A DNA stretch of 64,000 nt from Microbacterium oryzae (GTDB lineage: Bacteria; Actinomycetota; Actinomycetes; Actinomycetales; Microbacteriaceae). The DNA is taken from positions 930,001 to 994,000 of the forward strand of contig NZ_CP032550.1 of assembly GCF_009735645.1 (NCBI RefSeq). The letters run 5' to 3'. Under the pieces are notes generated by a model. The model was not told the DNA's origin, did no database searches, and was given only the letters and a program-made list of their open reading frames with translations. This document shows, piece after piece, positions 42,791 to 51,991 of this stretch. A program made the translations under genes and the position numbers. Every line of letters begins with the position of its first letter. Within the stretch, counting starts at the first letter, position 1.

Positions 42791-42890
42791 AAGTGCTGAT
42801 GGGGCTATAGCGACGGGCCCTGCCTACACTGGCGACCGCGGCGCGGGATCCTGCCCGCCGCTCCCCTGTTGAGAATCGAGGCACCGCTTC

Positions 42891-43874
42891 ATGTTGGCGA
42901 CCGACTTCACGTACAGCATCCGCACCACCCGCTTCGATGAGGACTACACGCCGTCGGCCGGTTCCCGCATCACGACGAACTTCGCGAACCTCGCGCGGGG
43001 CGAGCGACGTCTGCAGAATCTCCGCACCGCGCTGACGATGATCCAGAACCGCTTCGACGAGCTCGCGGACGGCCAGAGCGCGAGCCGGCATCGCTACGCC
43101 GTGAAGCTCGACATCGTCTCGGCGGACCTGCACCTCGATGCGGACGAGAGCGCGGCCGGGGTCCCGCTGCTCGAGATGCTCGATGTGCAGATCCTCGACA
43201 CGACGACGGGCGAGCGCATCGCGGGGATCACCGGGAACAACCTCTCGTCGTACGTCCGGGACTACGATTTCAGCGTGGTGCTGCCGGCGCACGCCGCGAG
43301 CGGGATTCCGGGTGCTCCGAGCGACTTCGGCGACCTGCACGCGAAGCTCTTCCGGCACTTCGTCGAATCGCCCGCGTACCGCGAGCGGTTCCCGCAGCCG
43401 CCGGTGATCTGCATCAGCGTGTCCACCAGCAAGACGTATCGCCGACTCGGCGAGCGGCATCCCGTGCTGGGGGTGGAGTACGAGCAGAGCGACTACTCGA
43501 TGACCGACCGCTACTTCGCGAAAATGGGGTTGCAGGTCCGGTACTTCATGCCGCGCGGCTCCGTCGCTCCCCTCGCCTTCTACTTCGAGGGCGATCTGCT
43601 CCGCGACTACTCCGACCTGGCGCTCGCCGGAACGGTCAGCACCATGGAGACCTTCCAGAGGATCTACCGACCGGAGATCTACAACGCTCATTCCGCGGCC
43701 GGCGAGGTGTACCGGCCGAGCCTGGAGAACCAGGAGCATTCGGCGACCGGGGTCACCTACGACCGCGAGGAGCGCAGCCGGCTCGCGGTCACACAGGGCA
43801 GGTTCGTCGAGGAGCACTTCATGACGCCCTACCGCGCCCTGCTCGATCAGTGGGCGGCCGGCCGTGCCCTCTGA
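42891..43874 (+). CDS. mesX: DUF1852 protein MesX, partner of methionine synthase MesD
   Basis: The 327-residue protein matches DUF1852: the opening FTYSIRTTRFDEDYTPSAGS, the RLQNLRTALTMIQNRFDELA segment and KTYRRLGERHPVLGVEYEQ near 180. In published comparative and fitness work, DUF1852 proteins (MesX) are required for activity of the folate-independent, oxygen-dependent methionine synthase MesD. The gene overlaps the open frame of mesD and precedes it immediately, which is the diagnostic arrangement. GAGG lies 9 nt before the ATG. Confidence 0.9.
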   Translation: MLATDFTYSIRTTRFDEDYTPSAGSRITTNFANLARGERRLQNLRTALTMIQNRFDELADGQSASRHRYAVKLDIVSADLHLDADESAAGVPLLEMLDVQILDTTTGERIAGITGNNLSSYVRDYDFSVVLPAHAASGIPGAPSDFGDLHAKLFRHFVESPAYRERFPQPPVICISVSTSKTYRRLGERHPVLGVEYEQSDYSMTDRYFAKMGLQVRYFMPRGSVAPLAFYFEGDLLRDYSDLALAGTVSTMETFQRIYRPEIYNAHSAAGEVYRPSLENQEHSATGVTYDREERSRLAVTQGRFVEEHFMTPYRALLDQWAAGRAL

Positions 43875-43899
43875 TCGGATGCCACGCGGAGGATCATCG

Positions 43900-44964
43900 A
43901 TGAACAACGCCCTGCCCACCTCGATCGTCGGCAGTCTGCCCAAGCCCGCCTGGCTCGCGGAGCCGGAGAAGCTGTGGTCGCCATGGAAGCTCGAGGGTGC
44001 CGAACTGGTGGAGGGCACACGGGACGCGCTGAACCTGGCCGCCGACGATCAGCTCCACGCGGGCATCGACATCATCAGCGACGGCGAGCAGACCCGTCAG
44101 CACTTCGTCACCACGTTCATCGAGCACCTCGGCGGGGTCGACTTCGACCAGCGTGAGACCGTGCGGATCCGCGATCGCTACGACGCGAGCGTGCCGACCG
44201 TGGTCGGCGCGGTGACGCGCGAGCGATCGGTCTTCGTGGACGACGCGGAGGCCCTCCGGGCTCGGACCGATCGGCCCATCAAATGGGCGCTTCCCGGCCC
44301 CATGACGATGATCGACACCCTGTACGACCGGCACTACGGAAGCCGGGAGAAGCTCGCCTGGGAGTTCGCGACCATCCTCAACCAGGAGGCGCGGGAGCTG
44401 CAGGCGGCGGGAGTCGACATCATCCAGTTCGACGAGCCCGCGTTCAACGTGTTCTTCGACGAGGTGAAGGACTGGGGCGTGGCGACGCTGGAGCGCGCGG
44501 CGGAGGGGCTCCGCAGCGAGACCGTCGTGCACATCTGCTACGGCTACGGCATCACGGCGAACACCGAGTGGAAGGCGACTCTGGGGTCGGAGTGGCGCCA
44601 GTACGAGGAGTCCTTCCCGCTGCTGCAGCGTTCAGGGATCGACATGGTGTCGCTGGAGTGCCAGCACTCGCGGGTGCCGCTCGAGCTGATCGAGCTCCTG
44701 CGCGGCAAGAAGGTCATGGTCGGGGCCATCGACGTCGCCAGCAGCGCGATCGAGACGCCCGAGGAGGTGGCGGAGACCCTCCGCAGCGTCCTTCCCTTCG
44801 TGGACGCGGACAAGCTGTACCCGAGCACGAACTGCGGGATGGCGCCCCTCGCTCGCGACGTCGCGCGCGGCAAGATGATCGCCCTCGCCGGAGGGGCTGA
44901 GATCGTGCGCGCAGAACTGGCGGGAGCGGCTCCGTCGCTCGCTGCATCTCCTCACGGGCTCTAG
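43900..44964 (+). CDS. mesD: Folate-independent methionine synthase MesD (core-MetE family)
   Basis: The 354-residue protein corresponds to the C-terminal catalytic barrel of MetE without the folate-binding N-terminal half. It opens with PTSIVGSLPKPAWL. Zinc ligands expected for the family are seen as the His/Cys of HICYGYG near 215 and the Cys of STNCGMAPL near 320, with the substrate segment FDEPAFNVFF near 185. It transfers a methyl group to homocysteine; the methyl donor for MesD is not established. I chose ATG at 43900, with GGAGGA 6 nt upstream, over an in-frame start at 43864. Confidence 0.88.
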   Translation: MNNALPTSIVGSLPKPAWLAEPEKLWSPWKLEGAELVEGTRDALNLAADDQLHAGIDIISDGEQTRQHFVTTFIEHLGGVDFDQRETVRIRDRYDASVPTVVGAVTRERSVFVDDAEALRARTDRPIKWALPGPMTMIDTLYDRHYGSREKLAWEFATILNQEARELQAAGVDIIQFDEPAFNVFFDEVKDWGVATLERAAEGLRSETVVHICYGYGITANTEWKATLGSEWRQYEESFPLLQRSGIDMVSLECQHSRVPLELIELLRGKKVMVGAIDVASSAIETPEEVAETLRSVLPFVDADKLYPSTNCGMAPLARDVARGKMIALAGGAEIVRAELAGAAPSLAASPHGL

Positions 44965-45003
44965 CGGAGGTGGCGACCACGCGGAGCGGCGGGATCACGC
45001 GGA

Positions 45004-45056
45004 GCGCGCGTGCGCATCGACGGTCCACGGACGTCGACCGCGGTGAGCACGCGCGC
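45004..45056. terminator. Two-tier inverted repeat between mesD and the radical SAM gene
   Basis: A perfect outer 10-bp stem (45004-45013 with 45047-45056) encloses an inner CGACG/CGTCG stem (45018-45022 with 45032-45036). It lies between convergent genes and could terminate both. Confidence 0.45.
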
Positions 45057-45070
45057 GATCTCGCGCGGCA

Positions 45071-46141
45071 TCAGAAGGCGTAGCGGATCCGGCAGTACGG
45101 CAGCTTCTGCTCGATGAGCGCCGTGAGCGTGGCGACCGCCTGCGACTTGAGGCCGTACCGGTAGCGCACGTTGATCGCGCCGTTCTCCGAGCGCTTCGGC
45201 TCCTGCTGGTCCGGTGTCCACAGCAGCTCCTCGGCCTTCGGGTGCCAGCCGAGGTTCACGTCGTGGAGCGCCTCGTTGTGCGTGAGGAAGATGACCTCCG
45301 CCGCCAGCTGCGTCTTCGCAACGGGCGAGAGCGCGGCGTCGAGCTCGTCGAGCAGTTCTGCCCAGTCCTCGAGCCACGTCGGCGTGAGGATGACGGGCGA
45401 GAAGTTGACGTGCACCTCGTAGCCGGCCTCGACGAAGTCGTTGATCGCGGCGATGCGCTCGGACACGGGGGAAGTCCGGATGTCGGTGACCTTCGCCGTC
45501 TCGGCGGGCATCAGCGAGAAGCGGATGCGGGTGCGCCCGGCGGGATCCCAGTCGAGAAGGTCGCGGTTGACGAACTTGGTCGCGAACGACGCTTTGGCGG
45601 TCGGCGACATCCGGAAGAGGTCGCAGAGCTCTCGCACGTTCTCGCTGATCAGGGCGTCGACGGAGCAGTCGCTGTTCTCGCCGATGTCATACACCCACGC
45701 GTCGGGGTCGCACTGGTTCGGCGTCGTCTTCTCGCCCTGCTTGGCGATATGCCTGGCGATGTGGCGCGTGATCTGATCGATGTTCGCGAACACCGTCACG
45801 GGGTTGCTGTAGCCCTTCCGCCGCGGCACGTAGCAGTACGCGCACGCCATGGCACAGCCGTTGGCCGTGGACGGCGCGATGAAATCGGCTGAGCGGCCGT
45901 TGGGTCGCGTCACCAGGCTCTTCTTGACGCCGAGCACGAGCGCCTCGGTCTTGATGCGCACCCAGCGCCGCACGTTGGCTTCGTCGCCGTGCACCTCGGG
46001 GATCTGCCAGTGCGATGCGACGGGCACGATGTCGGCGTCCGGCCAGCGGGCGACGATCTCCTGCCCGCGGGGAAGCGCCAGAGCGGCGTCTTCGGCGTAG
46101 ATGCGGGAGACCTGCAGCAGGGAGGAAGTCGCGAGAGCCAT
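45071..46141 (-). CDS. SPL-family radical SAM protein (spore photoproduct lyase-like)
   Basis: The 356-residue radical SAM enzyme carries the cluster motif C-x3-C-x2-C as CAMACAYCYVPRRKGY near residue 95. It opens LLQVSRIYAEDAALALPRG. Non-sporulating actinobacteria have such SPL homologues, whose substrates are unknown and need not be spore photoproduct. The ATG at 46141 fits the family start. The frame also opens with GTG at 46231, overlapping the stop of the upstream CIS fibre gene as GTGA, so expression may be coupled to the injection-system operon. Confidence 0.85.
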   Translation of the reverse strand: MALATSSLLQVSRIYAEDAALALPRGQEIVARWPDADIVPVASHWQIPEVHGDEANVRRWVRIKTEALVLGVKKSLVTRPNGRSADFIAPSTANGCAMACAYCYVPRRKGYSNPVTVFANIDQITRHIARHIAKQGEKTTPNQCDPDAWVYDIGENSDCSVDALISENVRELCDLFRMSPTAKASFATKFVNRDLLDWDPAGRTRIRFSLMPAETAKVTDIRTSPVSERIAAINDFVEAGYEVHVNFSPVILTPTWLEDWAELLDELDAALSPVAKTQLAAEVIFLTHNEALHDVNLGWHPKAEELLWTPDQQEPKRSENGAINVRYRYGLKSQAVATLTALIEQKLPYCRIRYAF

Positions 46142-46227
46142 ACACCTGATGCAACGACCGGGGCGGGCATCCGATTCCCGAACGGCGGCGCGAAGTTCGT
46201 CGACGCGCTCCTTTCTCACCTCCTCGA

Positions 46228-49200
46228 TCACACGATGAACAGATCGACGTTGCCCGCGTCGTTCGAGCGGGCGGCCGTCACATCGATGATCGCGTCTGCC
46301 GAGCCGCGCGGCACGTCCGCAGGCTCGGCGAGATTGCCCGTGATGGCGGCTGCCAGTGCGACCACCTCGAGCACGGTCGGCGTCGCACCCTCCTGCCCGA
46401 GGCCGGCCATCGTGAAGTGATTGCCCGTCAGCGCGACGTGACGTGCGGCGACGGCCGGGTGGAGAGGACCCTTCATGCCTGTTCCGTCGAACACGTTGTC
46501 GGACAGGAGGAGAGAACGGTACAACGCGACCTTGCCGTTGGCCTGGTCGTTCGAAAACTGCCTGAGGAGAGCCAGGATCTCCCCCGACATCCGCATCCGA
46601 CCGAGGTGATTTCCCGAGAGCCGCAGGGTGCCCAGACCACCGGTGATCACGCCCCCCTCGCTGATCGCCTGAATGAACTCCGTACGGATCTCATCGATGA
46701 TCTCCGTATCCTCGGCCGGGCGTCCGTAGAGCGACACGTCGCCGTAGAGGAGGTTGTTGTGGATGGTGACGTCGGCCGGGGGCCCATCGAGCTCGCGAAG
46801 CTCGGCAGCCGGCGCGATCTCCAGCACAGCCACACCGGAGAGGAAGTCGGGCGACGTATCGAACCGACTCGCGAGCCGACGGATGCGTTCAGGCAGCTCG
46901 CGAATCGCAACGGGGTCCGCTTCCAACGTGTCTGCGATCCCCACCACTTCCGACGCGACATCGGTATCAGCATCAGGCTCACCGGTCCACACGCGCATCG
47001 CGCCCGCGAGTCGTCGGCGGGCCGCGGGCGTCGCACCCTCGATCGCCCTCATGAACTCGCCGGAGCGCCCGCCGAACTCTGGTGAACCGACAGCGTCGAA
47101 CACGCGGAAGAGGCTCTCGACAACGCCGCCCAATGCCGGCCAACCCCGCGCGTCGCTCGTGACCCGCGACTCGAGCCGATCGAACAGCGGCCGGATGGGG
47201 ATGAGTCGGAACACCTCGATCACCGAGTCGACGACCTCCACCCGGCGGCCTCCGTGGATGGTCACGAGCGGCCCGGCGACGTGTCCGCCCGAGACGTGGA
47301 CGTTGTCGATCCTGACGTCGGCAGTGTCGTGAACGAAGAGCACACCCGGTTCACGCTCGCCGGGGTGAGATCGCGGGGAATAGCGCAGATCGAGATCGGC
47401 GAGACGCAGCGACAGCAGCGCCGCGAACTGGAATCGGACATCGACGAAGATGCGCGAGGTGCGGCCGCATCCCCGGATCGACAGGTGGAACTCCCCCTCG
47501 ACGACGGCGGACCCGACGCGGTGATCGCCGGGGAGCAGGCAGAGGCAGATGTCGCGCTGCCCCCGACCGTGGAGCTCTTTCAGAGCCTCCTCGATAGTCG
47601 GGAACTCGCCGGTATCGCCGATCGTCGTGCAGCAGCCGCCGCGGCCTTCCGACGCGGGGTCGACGCGGGCGAGGAACGTGATGGTCTGGTGCGGGGAGGG
47701 GGTGCCGTCAGCCTCGAGGAGTGTCGCGGTCAGCGCCTGCGAGGCGGCGGAGGACCGCTCGAGATCCCAGGTGACGGATGCGGCCCCTGCGGCATCGGTG
47801 ACGACCGATGTGGCCGAGACCGCGCCCTGCTCGGCCGCGAACTGCACCGTCGCCCCCTCGACGGGGTGGGCCCCGTTCGCCACGCGGACGACGACGGGCC
47901 GCGGAAGCTGTGGGAATGCCGCGTCGCCGACGCGGGCCTCCTGCCCGTCTCCGCTGACGTAAAGCAGGGTCGTGAGGTCCTGAATCGTCGCGGTGAACCG
48001 TATGAGCTGGTTCTCGACCGGATCCCCGGCGTGATCCAGCAGCTCCGCCGTGCATACCTGTGGCTGCGGGGGCGCCGAGGAGGCCGCATCGCTCGGCGCG
48101 GCCAGAGTCCAGGAAAAGGCCGCGATGCCCTGCGCTGTCGTGGGGACGTCGGTGAACGCACCCGACTCCGTAGTGAAGCGGACGAGCGCGTCCTTCACCG
48201 GCGTCTCGCCGCTCGCGACGCGGACTTCGAGGTCCGTGGGCAGCTTCGGGAAGCCGATGTCGTGCCGACGCGCCTCCTGGCCGTCCCCGCCGACGTAGAA
48301 CAGGTTCGTCATCGCGGTGAGAGGTGGGAACAGCTCTCTGCAGTCCGTTGCGGTCAGACTCCCGCTCTCGAGGGTCAGGTACCCGAGGACGGCGCGATGA
48401 CGGAGGATGCCGTCAGGCCGAAGCGATGCCGGCTTCTTGCCCACCTGCGGCCACTCGATGTTCCCCGACCCGTTCTCGTCCATTACCGCGGTCCGGGCCG
48501 GAAACGACCAGTGGTCGTCGCGCACGTAGTCGCCCGCGGCGAACGAGATCTCGATGCCATTCTCGAGGTGGAGCCAGTTGTTGGGCGACGCACCCTGCCA
48601 GATGCCGTGCACTCCATCCCAGCGGCGCAGTTTGGGATGGCGCCGCGCATCGATCCCCTGCTTGTCGCCGAGCTCTTTGGCGGGAATGGCGAGCGTCACC
48701 GTCTGCTCATCGGCATCGATGGCCGTGACGAAGTAGAGGCGCCGACGCGCGCTCGCGTCGAACTCGACCGCGTCGTCGGTGATCTCCACCCATTGTCGCG
48801 GAGCGAAGCCGAGAACTCCGTCGGGACCGAGATCGGTGACGTTCACCGTCGTCCCGTCGATGCCCGTGATCCCGGTGACGACCGAGCCGTTCTCGCGCGA
48901 CATCACGGCGATGGCGCTCACGGGGCGGAAGGCGAGAGTCTCCCCCGGCGCCAGGGCGGGTACCGGAGTCGCAAGAATGACCCTCGACTCCTTGACGGCG
49001 GTCACCTGGGTGAAAGTCGAATCGAAGGGATCAGCTGCTCCGGCGCCGCTGCGGACCAGTTCGATGAAGGCGCCGGCCTCTGGTGCCTCCGACGCTCCGA
49101 CGTCGATCTGATCCGTTGCGCCGGCGACGACGGTGACGGCGGTCAGCTTGACGTCGTCGACCTTCCGCGACTTGCCGGAACGCAGCACCTCCACCCGATA

Positions 49201-49845
49201 GAACTGATTCTCGAGCCCCGAGTACCCCGCGCGCGCCGGCACGAGGCACGGAGTCTTCTGCGCGGCCTCGGGAGTGGCCTGGGCGGCGAGCGTGCCGGTC
49301 GTGCTCGGCATGGCAGGCGCCCCGGCGACACACGTCCAGTTCGGGATGCTGTCCAGCACGCGCACCTGCCACACGGTCTGCTCGCGCGCGGCCGTCTCGG
49401 GCCCACCCAGCGCGACCTCCTTCAGCGAAGGATCGTCCAGAGGGGTGACGAGCCGACGCCACACATCCAGCACGACGGGATGGACACCGGTGAGCGGACC
49501 GTTCACATCGCCCGCGGCGGTGGGCAGGAACGGCTGGCACTCGAACGGGATGGAGGTGTCGCCCTCGTTCGCGGGAAAGTTCTCCACGAGGATGCCGTCC
49601 ACGTAGTAGCGCCCCACCCCGACGCGGACCATCCCTTCTGTGTCGACGGTGATCTCGAATCCCGCACCGTCGAGCGGACCGCCCGAAGGCCCGATGACAT
49701 CGGCGGCGGTCTGCTCGTGCTGCCCCGCCAGGATCCGGTGCTCCTCCTCGAGGTCCGCATCCGTCAGGAGCCGCCCCTGCTCATTGAGCACCCCGCTGTA
49801 CTGCTTGCGCCGGTCGTGCGTGCGGCGGCTGAAATCGCCCCTCAT
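46228..49845 (-). CDS. DUF6519-type contractile-injection-system fibre/baseplate-associated protein
   Basis: The 1,205-residue protein starts MRGDFSRRTHDRRKQYSGVL followed by NEQGRLLTDADLEEEH, the hallmark of DUF6519 proteins found in eCIS loci. Residues about 1-500 form the attachment region. Two tandem Ig-like (Big-type) repeats follow at about 511-623 and 624-730, each opening with YV-x-GDGQEAR. A right-handed parallel beta-helix, with alternating VTIHNNLL and LRLSGNHLG turns, fills about 740-1190. This is the architecture of a receptor-binding tail fibre. GAAGGGG lies 5 nt before the ATG. It is the last CIS gene of the operon. Confidence 0.82.
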   Translation of the reverse strand: MRGDFSRRTHDRRKQYSGVLNEQGRLLTDADLEEEHRILAGQHEQTAADVIGPSGGPLDGAGFEITVDTEGMVRVGVGRYYVDGILVENFPANEGDTSIPFECQPFLPTAAGDVNGPLTGVHPVVLDVWRRLVTPLDDPSLKEVALGGPETAAREQTVWQVRVLDSIPNWTCVAGAPAMPSTTGTLAAQATPEAAQKTPCLVPARAGYSGLENQFYRVEVLRSGKSRKVDDVKLTAVTVVAGATDQIDVGASEAPEAGAFIELVRSGAGAADPFDSTFTQVTAVKESRVILATPVPALAPGETLAFRPVSAIAVMSRENGSVVTGITGIDGTTVNVTDLGPDGVLGFAPRQWVEITDDAVEFDASARRRLYFVTAIDADEQTVTLAIPAKELGDKQGIDARRHPKLRRWDGVHGIWQGASPNNWLHLENGIEISFAAGDYVRDDHWSFPARTAVMDENGSGNIEWPQVGKKPASLRPDGILRHRAVLGYLTLESGSLTATDCRELFPPLTAMTNLFYVGGDGQEARRHDIGFPKLPTDLEVRVASGETPVKDALVRFTTESGAFTDVPTTAQGIAAFSWTLAAPSDAASSAPPQPQVCTAELLDHAGDPVENQLIRFTATIQDLTTLLYVSGDGQEARVGDAAFPQLPRPVVVRVANGAHPVEGATVQFAAEQGAVSATSVVTDAAGAASVTWDLERSSAASQALTATLLEADGTPSPHQTITFLARVDPASEGRGGCCTTIGDTGEFPTIEEALKELHGRGQRDICLCLLPGDHRVGSAVVEGEFHLSIRGCGRTSRIFVDVRFQFAALLSLRLADLDLRYSPRSHPGEREPGVLFVHDTADVRIDNVHVSGGHVAGPLVTIHGGRRVEVVDSVIEVFRLIPIRPLFDRLESRVTSDARGWPALGGVVESLFRVFDAVGSPEFGGRSGEFMRAIEGATPAARRRLAGAMRVWTGEPDADTDVASEVVGIADTLEADPVAIRELPERIRRLASRFDTSPDFLSGVAVLEIAPAAELRELDGPPADVTIHNNLLYGDVSLYGRPAEDTEIIDEIRTEFIQAISEGGVITGGLGTLRLSGNHLGRMRMSGEILALLRQFSNDQANGKVALYRSLLLSDNVFDGTGMKGPLHPAVAARHVALTGNHFTMAGLGQEGATPTVLEVVALAAAITGNLAEPADVPRGSADAIIDVTAARSNDAGNVDLFIV

Positions 49846-49873
49846 GATGACCCCTTCATTGTGTGCCGGCCGA

Positions 49874-51991
49874 TCAGGTCTGGAAGAACAGACCGATTTC
49901 GAGCCCGAACCGCGTGTAGTCCCCGAGCCGCCGTTCGAGATACGCCTCGCGCAGCGGCTGATTCAGGTGGTGAAGCGCGCCCATCTCTGACTCGTCGTCC
50001 GCGCCCCGCCACACCGCGTCGACCGTCCTGCGGTCGAGCTGGATGTAGCCGGGAGCCCCGTAGCGCTCCGACGTGAACACGGGCCGGAACGCTGCGGCAT
50101 CCGCATCGGAGACGCCCCGGTAACGACGGGGCGTGCGCGAGCCGGGCGGCAGGTAGCTGAAGCGCACGCACCCCTGCTGGCGCCGGTCGGCGATCACCGG
50201 GGCGGGCCAGTCTTTGGCATCCGTCGAAGGCACGCCGGCGAGCACGATCGTGTTCGAGACCCGCTCGAGCACTCGCGCGCGGATGCGTCCGAGGACAGTG
50301 CACTCGTCGAGCGTGAGCGTGCCTCCCTCGGCGGGTGGGCCATCGGCGGATGCGAACGCGATGCCCTCCTCGCCGGCGTCGATCACGGAGTCGCGGCATG
50401 AGACATCCGCGTCGACGTGCGCCCGGATCCCGCCGACGATGCTGCGCTCGATGACGAGGCTGACGCCTGGATCGTCGACGTAGACGCTCACGGCGCCCGC
50501 TTCCAGCGGACCGCCGTTGCGGAGGAGGTCACGGCCGGGAACGAGCGTGCAGTGACGGAGGGTGAGCACTCCGCGGCCCGTCACTCGGAGGGCGGCCCCC
50601 ACGACCACGAGTCCGTTGAGGATGACGGATCCCTCGGCACCTGCGATGTCGTCGAGGTCGATCTCGATCTCGCTCGAACCCCGTACGATCGGACGCCGCT
50701 GGTCCTGCCCGCGGATCTCCACCGAGATGCCGTGCGCGATGATGCGCGAAGGCGCGTCATGGGAATGGCTGTCGACGACCTCCACCACCCCGCTGCCGGG
50801 GAGCGCAGTGAGCGCATCGGCGATCTTGGAATGAACGGCCGTTCCGCCGAGCCGGCCACCGTCGGCCACGAGCTGCACCGCGCTGCCGGGCGAGGCGAAC
50901 GAGTCGACCCGGTCGTACTCCCCACCGCCCAGGTGCGCGCTGAAGCCGCGTCGGAAGGTGACCAGCGGAGGCGTCGTGCGATCGTCGCTGAACGCGAGCC
51001 GACCGAGCACCGGGTCGATGCGCACGACAAGATCCTCCGGGTCGGCGGTCGGCATGTTGCCCCACTCGCCGCTCGGCGCATCCGAGAGGTTCGCGGACTC
51101 GACGATCACCCGGGGGGGCTTCTCGCTCGGGCCCGTGGGGACGATCCCCTCGACGGAGACGGAGAGTCCCGAGCCGTAGTACGCGTCGCGCCAGTCGTTG
51201 AGCATCAGCCTTCCGATGGGCATCGGGACGTTGATCGGCTGTGTCGCCTGCGTGATATCGGTCTCGGTCACCGGCTGAGTGAACAGCTGGACGGGGCCCC
51301 CGAGCGGGTCGAAGAGGAATCGGCGCTGGTCGCCGGGCTCCCAGCGAACGGCGGGCGAGTCCGAGACCTGCTGGGCTTGGAGGCGCCAGAGATGCACGCC
51401 GACATTCGGGATGTTGTACCGACCACGCCGGGTTCGGATCCGGCGGACCTCGGGCAGGTGCGAGAACGCGGCATCCGCTGCCCCTTCCACTCCGCGCTCG
51501 AACGGCCCGCCGGCGAACTGCACACGAGACGCGTTTCGAATGGATGCTGTCACCTGCGCCTGCGGCCGGATGTGGTTCATGTGCTGCAGGGCGGCCAGCA
51601 GCTCGAAGTACTCGACCGCTTTCGCCGGCCACCCGGTGACGTCGGGCGCGACCTGTTCCAGGACGGCCGCCGTGCCCTTGCGACGCCGATAGCCGATCGT
51701 GTTGGCGACCTCGGCGCGCGAGGTCAGGCCGGCGACCGAGCTGCCGGGCAGACCGCGCAGCCCGATCAGCTCCGCGAGATAGGGGAGCACCCACGGCGCG
51801 GCCGTCTCGACGAAGAGGTCGTCGTAGAGCTGGTCGATTCCGTCGGCGACGGCCGCGAGCTCGTCGGCGAGCACCTGCAGGTACTGGCCGAGTGCACCGG
51901 ACTCGTCGGGCTTCCGACCGGGATCGCCATCGCGATCGCGATAGTGGGCGGGAAGCAGATCGAGCAGATGGTCGCGCGAGATCGTGGTCAC
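49874..51991 (-). CDS. Phage tail protein I-like baseplate protein with beta-helix extension
   Basis: The 705-residue protein opens SRDHLLDLLPAHYRDRD, then WVLPYLAELIGLRGLP and NTIGYRRRKGTAAVLEQVAPDVTGW-type segments of the gpI/TIGR02242 tail-protein domain (about 1-140). Residues about 380-620 read as short repeated turns such as IEIDLDDIAGAEGSVILNG and FIA-type beta-helix strands. GPI proteins link the baseplate wedge to fibres, which suits its place before the fibre gene. Its GTG overlaps the previous stop (GTGA). Confidence 0.82.
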   Translation of the reverse strand: MTTISRDHLLDLLPAHYRDRDGDPGRKPDESGALGQYLQVLADELAAVADGIDQLYDDLFVETAAPWVLPYLAELIGLRGLPGSSVAGLTSRAEVANTIGYRRRKGTAAVLEQVAPDVTGWPAKAVEYFELLAALQHMNHIRPQAQVTASIRNASRVQFAGGPFERGVEGAADAAFSHLPEVRRIRTRRGRYNIPNVGVHLWRLQAQQVSDSPAVRWEPGDQRRFLFDPLGGPVQLFTQPVTETDITQATQPINVPMPIGRLMLNDWRDAYYGSGLSVSVEGIVPTGPSEKPPRVIVESANLSDAPSGEWGNMPTADPEDLVVRIDPVLGRLAFSDDRTTPPLVTFRRGFSAHLGGGEYDRVDSFASPGSAVQLVADGGRLGGTAVHSKIADALTALPGSGVVEVVDSHSHDAPSRIIAHGISVEIRGQDQRRPIVRGSSEIEIDLDDIAGAEGSVILNGLVVVGAALRVTGRGVLTLRHCTLVPGRDLLRNGGPLEAGAVSVYVDDPGVSLVIERSIVGGIRAHVDADVSCRDSVIDAGEEGIAFASADGPPAEGGTLTLDECTVLGRIRARVLERVSNTIVLAGVPSTDAKDWPAPVIADRRQQGCVRFSYLPPGSRTPRRYRGVSDADAAAFRPVFTSERYGAPGYIQLDRRTVDAVWRGADDESEMGALHHLNQPLREAYLERRLGDYTRFGLEIGLFFQT

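Noticed and set aside
42767..42890. SAM or cobalamin riboswitch before mesX
   Set aside because: The leader is only about 60 nt after the likely -10, and none of the conserved SAM-I, SAM-II/IV or B12-box sequences is present; only a GC hairpin is seen.
47254..50076. Long plus-strand open frame opposite the CIS fibre gene
   Set aside because: Codon shadow: the minus frame has DUF6519 motifs, repeats and a ribosome-binding site, and the plus frame has none.
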